64,000 nucleotides of DNA, taken from the NCBI RefSeq assembly GCF_011682175.1, contig NZ_WHJG01000001.1, positions 124,001 to 188,000 on the forward strand, given 5' to 3'. Below the pieces are notes generated by a model that was not told the origin of the DNA, made no database searches, and was given only the letters and a program-made list of their open reading frames with translations. The position numbers were made by a program, and so were the translations under genes. The DNA comes from Massilia frigida (GTDB lineage: Bacteria > Pseudomonadota > Gammaproteobacteria > Burkholderiales > Burkholderiaceae_D). Shown here in pieces: positions 1 to 8,962 of this stretch; the stretch's first letter is position 1, and every line of letters starts with the position of its first letter.

Positions 1-462
1 TTTTTGGATACCTACGCGCTGTACCTGAGCGGGCGCCAGCAGGTGGTGCAGTGCTTCGGCAGCGCACCGACCTTCCATGCCTGTTATATCGACGAGGGCA
101 ACCGCATCGATACCGAAAGAACCGGCGCGCGCCTGCTCGCGCTGTACCAGGAGCGGCTGACGCCCTACACGGCCAATCTCGACAAGGCGGTCGACGCTTT
201 CCTGCGCAACGACCCGGCCGCCATCGCCGCATGCGCCACGGTCAGCGCGGTGCTGGGGCAGGATGCCATCCCCAAGCGCAACCTCGGCGTGCTGCTCAAG
301 AACCAGGCACGCTATGGCGCCGATGGCATCTTCGTCGCGCATACGGGCAGCCTGGCGGGCTACCTCTACATCCACAAACCGGGCCCAACGCAAATGGGGG
401 CACTCTCGTCATTCTTTCGCGGCCTTGGCTATCAAAGCCGCTTCGTACAGACAGGATTCTGA
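1..462 (+). CDS. GHMP-family amino-acid kinase, PduX-like (3' part only)
   Basis: The reading frame is open from the first base, so only the C-terminal 153 residues are present and the start lies to the left of the window. The visible part matches the C-terminal GHMP domain of PduX-type L-threonine kinases: a helical stretch, then the end segment IFVAHTGSLAGYLY, which resembles the AHSG(T/S)xAG motif of PduX. PduX makes O-phospho-L-threonine from ATP and threonine for cobalamin side-chain synthesis. Here the next gene begins 2 bp after the stop and encodes a PLP enzyme of the cysteine-synthase fold, and no cobalamin gene is visible. I therefore infer that the kinase activates a hydroxy amino acid (serine or threonine) for beta-replacement. 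The substrate is not proven, and the ATP-binding loop is outside the window. Confidence 0.7.
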   Translation, partial: FLDTYALYLSGRQQVVQCFGSAPTFHACYIDEGNRIDTERTGARLLALYQERLTPYTANLDKAVDAFLRNDPAAIAACATVSAVLGQDAIPKRNLGVLLKNQARYGADGIFVAHTGSLAGYLYIHKPGPTQMGALSSFFRGLGYQSRFVQTGF

Positions 463-464
463 CC

Positions 465-1472
465 ATGTTCGATCACATTGCGGACGCCATCAAGGCGCCG
501 GACTTCGTACGCCTCGGCCCCAACCTGTATGTCGCCCGTTTCGAGACGATGAAGGTGTATTCAACGCTGGTGGCGGTCGAGCGCTTGCTGGCAGCGGGCG
601 TGATCCGGCGCGGCGACACCCTGCTCGACAGCTCCAGCGGCATCTATGCCTACGCGCTCGCACTGGCATGCCACAAGTTCGACATGCAGTGCCACATCAT
701 CGCCTCGAAAACGGTGGACAAGACGCTGATGGTGCAGCTCCAGCTGCTCGGGGCGAACGTCGAGCAGGTGCCGCCATCGGCCACGCTGAAGATGGATCAG
801 AGCCTGCGCGTGGCGCGCATCCAGGACATCCGCGCGGCCCACCCGCATGTGCACTGGATGCAGCAGTACCACGATGACATTCATTACGCCGGATATGAGC
901 CGATCGCCAGCGAGATCGAACGCCTGCTCGGCACAGATAAGCTGACCATCGTCGGCGGCGTCGGCTCGGGCTGTTCCACCGGCGGCCTGGCGCGCGCGCT
1001 GCGCTGCTCCGACGATGCGGTGGAACTGGTTGGCGTACAGCCGTTCGGCAGTGTCACCTTCGGCTGCGCCCATATCGAAGACCCGGGCATCATCATCGCC
1101 GGCATCGGCACCGGCATCCCCTTTCGCAACGTGCAGCACGCGCTCTACGACCAAATTCACTGGATCGGTTTCGATTACGGGCTGGCAGGCGCGGTGGCCC
1201 TGCTGCGCAGGCACGCGATCTTTGCCGGCCTGTCGAGCGGCTGCTGCTACCTTGCCGCCGCCCGTGAAGCGCAGTTGCGTCCCGAGCGCACGGTGCTGTT
1301 CATCGCGCCCGATACCGGTCACCGCTACGTGGACGCGGTCTTCGCGCAGCACGCGAACGCGCTGGAACTGCATGCGCTGGCGCCCGTCCACGTCGACTCG
1401 CACGAGCAGCTTGTGCTGCCCTGGTCGGTGATGGACTGGAACCGCCGCACCGCCACCGAAACATTCAACTGA
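465..1472 (+). CDS. PLP-dependent beta-replacement enzyme, cysteine synthase / SbnA-like
   Basis: 335-residue fold-type II PLP enzyme. Landmarks in order: the likely Schiff-base lysine in ETMKVYS (near residue 30), the substrate loop SSSGIYAYA (near residue 65, where CysK has TSGNTG), the phosphate-binding glycine loop GGVGSGCSTGG (near 165), and AGLSSGCC near the C-terminus. The frame fits the CysK/SbnA family, but the Asn-Thr of the substrate loop is replaced by Ile-Tyr, so ordinary O-acetylserine sulfhydrylase activity is unlikely. SbnA uses O-phosphoserine with glutamate to build diaminopropionate precursors. The kinase immediately upstream would supply a phospho-amino acid, which suits an SbnA-type reaction here. 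ATG at 465 is preceded by AGGA. The nucleophile is unknown. Confidence 0.72.
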   Translation: MFDHIADAIKAPDFVRLGPNLYVARFETMKVYSTLVAVERLLAAGVIRRGDTLLDSSSGIYAYALALACHKFDMQCHIIASKTVDKTLMVQLQLLGANVEQVPPSATLKMDQSLRVARIQDIRAAHPHVHWMQQYHDDIHYAGYEPIASEIERLLGTDKLTIVGGVGSGCSTGGLARALRCSDDAVELVGVQPFGSVTFGCAHIEDPGIIIAGIGTGIPFRNVQHALYDQIHWIGFDYGLAGAVALLRRHAIFAGLSSGCCYLAAAREAQLRPERTVLFIAPDTGHRYVDAVFAQHANALELHALAPVHVDSHEQLVLPWSVMDWNRRTATETFN

Positions 1473-1490
1473 AAAGGGAGTAATCACACC

Positions 1491-3566
1491 ATGGCACACC
1501 TGTTAATGATCGAGAGCTGGGTCGGTGGCACCGGCCGTATCTTCCCCGCCACCATCACCGGCGCCGGCCACACCTACACCTTCGTGACGCGCAACCGCGG
1601 CCACTATCTGGATGGAGCCGACGCACCGATTCATCCGGTGCTGGCGCACGCCGCCAACGTACTGACGACCGAGACCAACGACGTGCCGGCGCTGATCGCC
1701 TTCCTGCGCGCCCAGCACCGCATGCTCAAATTCGACGGCGTGGTGACCATCTGCGACTACTACATCGACACCGTGGCCCAGGTCGCGCAGGTGCTGGAAC
1801 TGCCGCAGGCGTTTTGCAGCAACGTGGCGATGGTGCGCCGCAAACACCTGGTGCGCGAGGCGCTGGAAAAGGCCGGGCTGCCCAATCCCGTATTCCGCGC
1901 GGTGACGTCGTGGGACGCGGCATGCGAAGCGGCCAACGAGATCGGCTATCCGCTGATCCTCAAGCCGTCGGACCTGGCGTCGAGCGCGTTCGTCAAGCTG
2001 GTCAGGGATGAAGCGGAACTGTACGCCGCCTTCAGCGCGCTGGAAGCATTCCCGGCCAACTTCCGCGAGCAGGCGCGCGAGCCGCTATGGCTGCTGGAAG
2101 AGTACATGAAGGGCGAGGAAGTCAGCGTGGAAGCCTGCACCTTCGGCGGACAGACAAGCATCATCGGCATCACCGACAAGAGCCTGACGGGTTTCCCCTG
2201 TTTTATCGAGGATGGGCATATGTTCCCGGCGCGGCTGGACGGCGACGTGAGCGAAGCGGTGTGCGAGCTGGTGACGGCGGCGTTGCAGGCGGTCGGCTTC
2301 GACCACGGCATCAGCCACACCGAAGTGAAGATCACGCGCAAGGGGCCGCGCATCGTCGAGATCAATCCGCGCCCGGGCGGCAATTACATTGCGGAGCTGA
2401 TCGAGCGGGTGACGGGCATTGCATTCCTGTCCGCCCAGATCGACCTGGCGCTTGGCCGCCAGCCCGACCTTGCGCGCAAGCAGACCGGCGTGCAGAGCGC
2501 CGCCATCAAGTTCCTGGTCCCGGCGGGCGCAGGCCGGGTCAACGCCATGACCGGCATCGACAGCGTCGCCAGCGCGCCGCACGTTGCGCGCGCGCTGATT
2601 GCGAACGTCACCGGCAAGGACCTGGACGCGCCGATCGACAACGCCTGCTACCTGGGCCACGTGGTCGCGGTCGATCCGGACGGCCTGGATGCGCGCAAAT
2701 ATGCGGAGAAGGCACTAAGCCGGGTCGAGATCAGCTTCGCGGACGGCGCCAGGGAGCCGGCCGCGCCGTGGAACGTGGCGGGCCTGATCGACGACGTGCA
2801 GTGTGGCCTGTACGGACCGGCGCCGGAGTCGATGCACGTGGTCGGCGCGTCGTGGATTTCGCAGAGCACGCGTTTCCCGGGCACCCAGCAAACCTACCGC
2901 AACTACTATCTGGTGCTGCGCGTGGGGGCGGCCTTTGGCGCCTGCTGCATCGAACGCGACGCGCTCGACCCGACGATTGCGCCTGCGCTGGCGGGCAGCA
3001 GCGTGGCCGATCTGCTGGCCGATCCGCGCCTACCGGTGCGCATCGCCACGCTCGACGCTTACCTGAATGCGGTGCGGCCACCGCGCGAATCGGCGCTGGC
3101 GCAAGCGATGCTGCTGCCAGCCGGCGCGCCGCCGGTGCGTGCCGTGGCGCGCGACAATGCGATTGCCGCGCTGGTGTCGATCAAGCCGGGCCAGCGTGTG
3201 GGCCTGATCGGCGTGGTCAATCCGCTGGTGGACGCGATCGCGCGGCATGGCGGGATTTGCCTGCCGTGCGACTTCAACATGGACCGCACCCAGAGCGGGC
3301 TGGAAGTGGCGCGCGACATGCTGCCGATCCTGGAGCAGGCCGACATGATCATCGCCACCGGCATGACCTTGTCCAACGGGTCGTTCGACGAGATCCTGAT
3401 GGCGGCGCGGCGGCGCGGCATTCCGCTGATCGTGTACGCACAGACGGGCAGCGGCATCATCCCGCGCTTCCTGGGCGACGGCGTCAGCGCGGTATGCGCC
3501 GAGCCGTTCCCGTTCTCGCAGTTCAGCGCCGATCCGACTTCCGTCTATCTATACCGCGCGCCATGA
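1491..3566 (+). CDS. ATP-grasp ligase fused to DUF4213/DUF364 (putative metal-chelation) domain
   Basis: 691 residues in two parts. Residues 1-400 form an ATP-grasp carboxylate-amine ligase: N-terminal Rossmann-like region, ATP-binding lysine in YPLILKPSD (near 155), LLEEYMKGEEVSVE (near 205), and the metal-binding end EINPRPGGNY (near 285). This resembles L-amino-acid ligases and the ATP-grasp enzymes of dipeptide antibiotic pathways. Residues 430-690 match DUF4213 followed by DUF364: a DUF4213-like strand block near 470-490, then GQRVGLIGVVNPLVDAI and the signature TGMTLSNGSFDEIL. DUF364 is annotated only as a putative heavy-metal chelation domain. ATG at 1491 follows GGGAG. The stop overlaps the next start as ATGA. 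I infer that it condenses the product of the PLP enzyme with another amino acid; the role of the tail is unknown. Confidence 0.75.
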   Translation: MAHLLMIESWVGGTGRIFPATITGAGHTYTFVTRNRGHYLDGADAPIHPVLAHAANVLTTETNDVPALIAFLRAQHRMLKFDGVVTICDYYIDTVAQVAQVLELPQAFCSNVAMVRRKHLVREALEKAGLPNPVFRAVTSWDAACEAANEIGYPLILKPSDLASSAFVKLVRDEAELYAAFSALEAFPANFREQAREPLWLLEEYMKGEEVSVEACTFGGQTSIIGITDKSLTGFPCFIEDGHMFPARLDGDVSEAVCELVTAALQAVGFDHGISHTEVKITRKGPRIVEINPRPGGNYIAELIERVTGIAFLSAQIDLALGRQPDLARKQTGVQSAAIKFLVPAGAGRVNAMTGIDSVASAPHVARALIANVTGKDLDAPIDNACYLGHVVAVDPDGLDARKYAEKALSRVEISFADGAREPAAPWNVAGLIDDVQCGLYGPAPESMHVVGASWISQSTRFPGTQQTYRNYYLVLRVGAAFGACCIERDALDPTIAPALAGSSVADLLADPRLPVRIATLDAYLNAVRPPRESALAQAMLLPAGAPPVRAVARDNAIAALVSIKPGQRVGLIGVVNPLVDAIARHGGICLPCDFNMDRTQSGLEVARDMLPILEQADMIIATGMTLSNGSFDEILMAARRRGIPLIVYAQTGSGIIPRFLGDGVSAVCAEPFPFSQFSADPTSVYLYRAP

Positions 3567-4753
3567 CCGTTCTCTCCGGCCAGGTCCGCAAGCGCGGGCT
3601 CAATGCGCTGCTGGTGTACACCTTCCTGATGGTGGTCGGCTTTGCGATGCTGATGCCGCTGGTGAGCGTGCACTTTGTGAGCAACGCGGGCATGGCCGCA
3701 GCCGTGGTCGGCGGCGCGCTGGCACTGCGCCAGATGACCCAGCAGGGCCTCGCACTGGTGGGCGGCATGCTGGCAGACCGCTTCGGCGTGCGGCCCATGA
3801 TCTGCCTGGGCGTGCTGCTACGCGCGGCCGGCTTTGCCAGCCTGGCGTTCGCCGATGATGCCGTCATGCTGTGCGTGGCGATGGTGGTGTCGGCACTCGG
3901 TGGCGCACTGTTCGAGGCGCCTTACCAGGCGGCGATTGCGGCCCTGACCACCGACGAGACGCGGCCGCGCTACTACGCGCTCAGTAACTGGGTCAGCGGG
4001 ATTGCCAGCACCATTGGCCCGCTGGCCGGCGTGGCGCTGCTGCATGTGGACTTCCAGATGGTGTGCCTGGCTGCGGCCGCGTGCTTCGCGCTCAACTGCG
4101 GCATCACACTGTGGATGCTGCCGCCACTGGAAATCCAGGAGGCTCCGCAGGCCATGACGCACCGTCTCGCCCTGGTGACGCGCGACCGGCCCTTTTTGCT
4201 GTTCACCGGCCTGATGATGGGGTACTGGTTCGTGGCGGTACAGATCAATATCAGCTTTCCGCTGCTGGCCGAACGCCTGAGCGGAAACCAGGATAGCGTG
4301 GGCATCATGTTCGCGCTCAGCGCCGGCATGACGGTGCTGCTGCAATATCACCTGCTGCGGGTGGCGGAGCGCTGGCTGTCGACGCAGCAGATCCTGGTGC
4401 TGGGCGTGACGATCATCGCGCTCGGTGCCGGCGCCATCGCGCTGGCGCATACCTTCACAGCCTTCCTGGTGTGCGTGGCGGCGTTTTCGGTGGGCGCCAT
4501 CCTGGTGCGGCCAACCATGCAGAACCTGATCGCCAGCATGGCCAATCCGCAGGCGCTGGGGACCTTTCTCGGTTTCAGTTCGCTCAGCCTGGCGCTTGGC
4601 GGCGCGATCGGCAATGTGACCGGCGGCTGGCTGGTCGAGTTCTCAAGCGCGCGTCAATGGCCGCAACTGCCGTGGATGATATTTTGCGCGGTCGGGCTCT
4701 TGAGCGCCTTCGGCCTGTTCCGTTTGGCGCCACGCGCGCGGGAGGCCGCATGA
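3563..4753 (+). CDS. MFS drug/metabolite exporter, MdtH-like
   Basis: 396-residue major facilitator protein with about 11-12 hydrophobic segments. The N-terminal half carries ALRQMTQQGLALVGGMLADRFGVRPM, which closely follows the MdtH pattern (LRQ..QQG....GG..ADRFG.KPM), and GFSSLSLALGGAIGN lies near the C-terminus. The ATG lies inside the stop of the ligase gene (ATGA), and its own stop overlaps the start of the membrane-fusion gene in the same way, so the three are translationally coupled. The context suggests export of the compound made by the upstream enzymes, or self-protection against it. A general multidrug role cannot be excluded. I chose 3563 because of the coupling; a start further upstream would lie entirely inside the ligase gene. 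Confidence 0.85.
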   Translation: MTVLSGQVRKRGLNALLVYTFLMVVGFAMLMPLVSVHFVSNAGMAAAVVGGALALRQMTQQGLALVGGMLADRFGVRPMICLGVLLRAAGFASLAFADDAVMLCVAMVVSALGGALFEAPYQAAIAALTTDETRPRYYALSNWVSGIASTIGPLAGVALLHVDFQMVCLAAAACFALNCGITLWMLPPLEIQEAPQAMTHRLALVTRDRPFLLFTGLMMGYWFVAVQINISFPLLAERLSGNQDSVGIMFALSAGMTVLLQYHLLRVAERWLSTQQILVLGVTIIALGAGAIALAHTFTAFLVCVAAFSVGAILVRPTMQNLIASMANPQALGTFLGFSSLSLALGGAIGNVTGGWLVEFSSARQWPQLPWMIFCAVGLLSAFGLFRLAPRAREAA

Positions 4754-5835
4754 ACAAGCAGCAAGCGATTGCGCTGCTGTGCGGCGCGGTGGCCGTGGCC
4801 AGTGCGGCGCGCTACTGGAGCACGCCCGCGCGCGCCCAGGCGGCCCTGCCCTCCCCGCCCGCCATCGTGGTCAATACCGTGGTGGCGGTGGTGCGCGACG
4901 TACCGGTGGAGCTGCGGGCGAATGGCACGGTGACCCCGTCCAGCGTGGTGGACGTGCACGCGCAGACCACCAGCCTGGTGAAGCAAGTGCATATCCGCGA
5001 GGGCCAGTTCGTCAAGGAAGGCCAGCTGCTGTTTTCACTGGACGAGCGTGCCGACCGCGCCGGCGTGGAGCGCGCGCAGGCGCAGGTGATGCGCGACGAG
5101 GCGGCGCTGGCCGGCCTGGAGCTGCGCTACCGGCGCAGCATGGAACTGCTGGAGAAGCAGTTCATCGCCATCAACGCGGTCGATACGCTGCGCAGCGAGG
5201 TCGATGCGGCGCGCGCACTGCTGCGGGCCGACCAGGCAGCGCTGCGGGCCGCATCGGTGGGCGCCAGCTACAACACGATCCGCGCGCCGATGGCGGGCCG
5301 GGTTGGCGCGATCACGGTGTATCCGGGCAGCCTGGTGCAGGTGAGTACCCTGCTTGCCACGGTTACGCGGCTCGATCCGATTGCGGTCGCATTCACCCTG
5401 CCGGAGTCAAACGTGGGCGAACTGCTGGCGGCGCACCAGCGCGGCGCGGTCGCGGTGGAGGCCAACCACCGCACCGGCACGCTGAGCTTCATCGACAACC
5501 GCGTCGACCCGGTGGCCGGGGCGATCCGGGTCAAGGCGAGTTTCGAGAATGGCGACGCCGGCATGTGGCCGGGGCAGTATGTGGACGCGCGCGTCACCGT
5601 GCGCACACTGCGCAGCGCGGTCGTGATTCCGCAGGCGGCGATGATCACCAGCACCGCCGGCACCTTCGTGTATGTGGTGGGGCCGGACCAGACGGTGGCA
5701 CAGGTGGCGGTGAAGCAGCTGCATGCGTTCGGGTCGAGTGCGGCGGTCACCGGCCTGGCAGGCAGCGAAACCATCGTCACCGAGGGCAAGCAGAATCTGA
5801 AGCCCGGTGCGCGCGTCAAGGCGGGCCGGGGATGA
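4750..5835 (+). CDS. RND efflux periplasmic adaptor (membrane fusion protein, HlyD/AcrA family)
   Basis: 361 residues. An N-terminal hydrophobic segment (residues 6-20) acts as signal or anchor. It is followed by the first half of a lipoyl domain (ANGTVTPSSVVDVHA ... VKEGQLLFSLD), a short alpha-helical hairpin (about 95-160), the second lipoyl half (IRAPMAGRVGAITVYPGSLV), and beta-barrel and membrane-proximal domains. This is the normal order for adaptors that link an RND permease in the inner membrane to an outer-membrane channel. The gene overlaps both neighbours by 4 bp (ATGA at 4750 and again at 5832). No outer-membrane factor is encoded nearby, so the pump probably borrows a TolC/OprM-type channel or has its own outside the window. 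Confidence 0.9.
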   Translation: MNKQQAIALLCGAVAVASAARYWSTPARAQAALPSPPAIVVNTVVAVVRDVPVELRANGTVTPSSVVDVHAQTTSLVKQVHIREGQFVKEGQLLFSLDERADRAGVERAQAQVMRDEAALAGLELRYRRSMELLEKQFIAINAVDTLRSEVDAARALLRADQAALRAASVGASYNTIRAPMAGRVGAITVYPGSLVQVSTLLATVTRLDPIAVAFTLPESNVGELLAAHQRGAVAVEANHRTGTLSFIDNRVDPVAGAIRVKASFENGDAGMWPGQYVDARVTVRTLRSAVVIPQAAMITSTAGTFVYVVGPDQTVAQVAVKQLHAFGSSAAVTGLAGSETIVTEGKQNLKPGARVKAGRG

Positions 5836-8800
5836 ACCTGTCCGCCTATTGCATCGAGCGCCCCGTGATGGTGGTGCTGCTGTCGGCCAGCCTGGTGATT
5901 GCCGGGCTGCTGGCATACCGCTTCATTCCCGTGTCCGCGCTACCAAGCTACAACACGCCGGTCATCAACGTGCAGGCCAACCTGCCGGGTGCGAGTCCGG
6001 AAACGATGGCCGCGTCGGTGGCGCTGCCGCTGGAGAAGGAGTTCTCGGCGATTGCCGGCGTCACCTTGCTGACCTCCACCAGCACCCTGGGCGCGACGTC
6101 GCTGACGCTGGAGTTCGGGCCGGCCATCGACATCAATGCCGCCGCGGTGGACGTGCAGGCGGCGCTGCTGCGGGCGCAACGCGCGCTGCCACGGGAAATG
6201 ACCGAGCTGCCGTCGTACCGCAAGGTCAATCCGGCGGAAGCGCCGGTGCTGTCGATGGAGTTGACGTCGCCATCGATGGGCTTGTCGGAGCTGAACGACT
6301 ACGCGGAGAACCTGATTGCGCCAGGCTTGTCGGGCCTGCCCGGCGTGGCGCAGATGACGGTACTGGGCCAGAAGCGCTTCGCCGTGCGGGTGCGCGCCCA
6401 TCCCGGCCGCATGAAGGCGCGCGACCTGTCGATGGATGAACTGGCGGCCGCGCTGCAAGCGGCCAACGCCAATACGCCGCTCGGTGTGCTGGACGGGCCG
6501 GCCCAGACCATGGTTATCCAGGGTAACGCGCAACTGCTCAAGGCAGCCGACTATGCCGGGTTGATCGTGGCCATGCGCGCAGGCCAGCCGGTGCGCCTTG
6601 GCGACGTGGCCGACGTCGAGGACAGCTACCAGTCGGTGCGCTCGGCCAGCAGTTTTAACGGCGAGCGCTCGATCGTGCTGCTGCTGTACCGGCAGCCGGA
6701 TGCGAATACCCTGGCCGTGGTCGACGCGGCCAGGCGCACGCTCGAACGCATGCGCACGCAGTTGCCGCAATCGGTGGCGATCAATATGGTCAACGACCGT
6801 TCGGTATCGGTGCGCGAGGCGATGCATGACGTGAATGTCACGCTCGGGCTGACCATCGCGCTGGTGATCCTGGTGATCGTTTTGTTCCTGCGCCATGCGG
6901 CAGCGACCCTGATCCCGGCGCTGGCGATTCCAATTTCCCTGCTTGGCGCGCTGCTGCTGATGCACTGGCTCGGCTACAGCCTGAATAATGTCTCGCTACT
7001 GGGGATCACCCTGGCCGTGGGGCTGGTGGTGGACGATGCGATTGTCGTGCTGGAGAATATCGTGCGCCATATCGAGGCGGGCAAGACCCCGGTTGATGCC
7101 GCCATCACCGGGGCGCGCGAAGTGAGCCTGACCATCGTGTCGATCTCGATCTCGCTGGCGGCAGTGTTCATGCCGGTCTTCTTCATGCCGGGGGTGATGG
7201 GATTGCTGTTCCACGAGTTTGCCGTGGTGGTGTCGCTGGCGGTACTGGTGTCGGCGCTGGTGTCGCTGACGCTGGTGCCGATGCTGTCGAGCCGACTGCT
7301 GACTGAACATGAACGTCACGGCACAGCCACCAATACCGCCTTCGGGCGCGTCGAAAGGGCGTATGCGAGATCGCTCGACAAGGCGCTCGCACACCGGCCC
7401 ATGGTGCTGCTGGCGGCACTGGCCCTTCTGGTGCTGACGGTGGGGCTGTATGTGGCCATTCCCAAGGGCCTGCTGCCGGAAGAGGACCTGGGCCAGATCC
7501 GCGTGTCGACCGAGGCATCGGAAGATATATCGCCCTCCGCCATGCTGGCACTGCAAGTGAAGGTGGCGGCGGCAATCAAGGCCGATCCGAATGTGCGCGA
7601 TGTGACGTCGTCGGTCAGCGGCGACAACAGCGGCAGCCTGTTCCTGCTGCTGAAACCACGCGGGCAGCGCGCGCCGATGGCCGATGTGATCGCGAGCCTG
7701 AAACGCGCCACCAGCGCGATTGCCGGCGTGGCCGTGTATGTCAAGCCCGTACAGAATTTCCAGGTGGGCGGACGGCCGAGCAAGAGCCGCTACCAGTACA
7801 CGCTGCAAAGCGTGGGTGCCGGCGGTCCCGATGAATGGGCAGCGCGTTTCCTGGAGCGGATGCGGGCCGACCCGCGCTTTAGCGACGTGACCAGCGATGC
7901 GCGCAACCGCGGCTTGCAGGCGAGCTTGAAGATCGACCGCGACAAGGCGGCGGTGCTGGGCGTGCGGGTCGCCGATCTGCGCAGCGCTCTGTATTCGGCC
8001 TTTGGCGAGCGCCAGGTGGCGACCATGTACGGGACGGGCGCCACCTATTCGGTCATCCTCGAATCGGTGCAGGCCGAGCGCCAGTTCGACGATGCGCTGG
8101 GCCATGTGTCGGTGCGCAGCAAGGCGGGTGAGCTGGTGAACGTGTCGAGCTTTGCGACGGTGGAGCGAACGCTGGGGCCCTTGTCGGTCAATCACCAGGG
8201 GCAGCTGCAAGCGATCACGCTGTCGTTCAACCTGGCGCCCGGCGTGGCGCTGGATGCGGCGACCGGCGCCATTGATGCCATGGGGCGGGACATGCGGCTG
8301 CCGGCGTCCATCGTGGCGCATTATGGCGGCGACGCGGCGGTGTTCCAGGAGGCGCAATCGAGCCAGGTATGGCTGATCGTGGCCGCGCTCGGGGTGATCT
8401 ACATCCTGCTCGGGGTACTGTACGAGAGCTATATTCACCCGCTGACCATCCTGGCCGGGTTGCCATCGGCGGCGGTTGGCGCGCTGCTGACCTTATGGCT
8501 GTCCGGGATGGAGCTGACCATGATTGCGGTGATCGGCATGTTGCTGCTGATCGGGATCGTGAAGAAGAACGCCATCATGATCATCGACTTTGCGCTTCAC
8601 TTGCAGCGCGAGGAAGGCATGGCGCCGGACCTGGCGGTGCGGCAGGCTTGCCTGCTACGCTTCCGGCCGATCATGATGACGACGATTGCGGCGCTGATGG
8701 GTGCCCTGCCGATTGCGCTGGGATGGGGCGCGGGGGCCGAGCTGCGCCAGCCGCTGGGACTTGCGGTGGTCGGGGGACTGGCGTTTTCGCAGCTGGTTAC

Positions 8801-8924
8801 GCTGTATGTGACGCCGGTGATGTACCTGGCGCTGGACCGGTTTGAGTGCAAGACGAAGCGTCGGCGGGAGAAACCGGCGCGGGCCGGACGCCGTGATTGC
8901 GTTGTTGGCGAGACGGTCCTTTGA
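5832..8924 (+). CDS. RND efflux permease, MdtB/MdtC-like (AcrB family)
   Basis: 1030 residues, the usual length for an AcrB/MdtC-type proton antiporter. TM1 begins at once (IERPVMVVLL), followed by the porter-domain opening LPGASPETMAASVA. TM4 carries the proton-relay pair in GLVVDDAIVVLENI, and TM10 has the conserved lysine in GIVKKNAIMIIDFA. The sequence is closer to MdtB/MdtC and other drug or metabolite pumps than to CusA metal pumps, since I see no methionine metal-relay set. It is the last gene of the left-hand cluster. A 9-bp hairpin lies just past its stop, before the convergent DoxX gene. It probably exports the cluster product or provides self-resistance; the substrate is inferred from context only. 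Confidence 0.9.
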   Translation: MNLSAYCIERPVMVVLLSASLVIAGLLAYRFIPVSALPSYNTPVINVQANLPGASPETMAASVALPLEKEFSAIAGVTLLTSTSTLGATSLTLEFGPAIDINAAAVDVQAALLRAQRALPREMTELPSYRKVNPAEAPVLSMELTSPSMGLSELNDYAENLIAPGLSGLPGVAQMTVLGQKRFAVRVRAHPGRMKARDLSMDELAAALQAANANTPLGVLDGPAQTMVIQGNAQLLKAADYAGLIVAMRAGQPVRLGDVADVEDSYQSVRSASSFNGERSIVLLLYRQPDANTLAVVDAARRTLERMRTQLPQSVAINMVNDRSVSVREAMHDVNVTLGLTIALVILVIVLFLRHAAATLIPALAIPISLLGALLLMHWLGYSLNNVSLLGITLAVGLVVDDAIVVLENIVRHIEAGKTPVDAAITGAREVSLTIVSISISLAAVFMPVFFMPGVMGLLFHEFAVVVSLAVLVSALVSLTLVPMLSSRLLTEHERHGTATNTAFGRVERAYARSLDKALAHRPMVLLAALALLVLTVGLYVAIPKGLLPEEDLGQIRVSTEASEDISPSAMLALQVKVAAAIKADPNVRDVTSSVSGDNSGSLFLLLKPRGQRAPMADVIASLKRATSAIAGVAVYVKPVQNFQVGGRPSKSRYQYTLQSVGAGGPDEWAARFLERMRADPRFSDVTSDARNRGLQASLKIDRDKAAVLGVRVADLRSALYSAFGERQVATMYGTGATYSVILESVQAERQFDDALGHVSVRSKAGELVNVSSFATVERTLGPLSVNHQGQLQAITLSFNLAPGVALDAATGAIDAMGRDMRLPASIVAHYGGDAAVFQEAQSSQVWLIVAALGVIYILLGVLYESYIHPLTILAGLPSAAVGALLTLWLSGMELTMIAVIGMLLLIGIVKKNAIMIIDFALHLQREEGMAPDLAVRQACLLRFRPIMMTTIAALMGALPIALGWGAGAELRQPLGLAVVGGLAFSQLVTLYVTPVMYLALDRFECKTKRRREKPARAGRRDCVVGETVL

Positions 8925-8948
8925 CGGAGCGCCGTCCCCGGCGCTCCG
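8925..8948. terminator. Hairpin between convergent RND and DoxX genes
   Basis: Perfect 9-bp stem CGGAGCGCC / GGCGCTCCG with a 6-nt loop, lying directly between the two convergent stop codons. There is no clear T-run on either side, so it may act as a transcript end-stabiliser rather than a strong intrinsic terminator. Confidence 0.5.
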
Positions 8949-8962
8949 CCTGGCAAAAACGA

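Noticed and set aside
1-462. Assigning the kinase to cobalamin synthesis (pduX)
   Set aside because: No cobalamin genes are visible and the downstream PLP/ATP-grasp genes suggest a different use; left unnamed.
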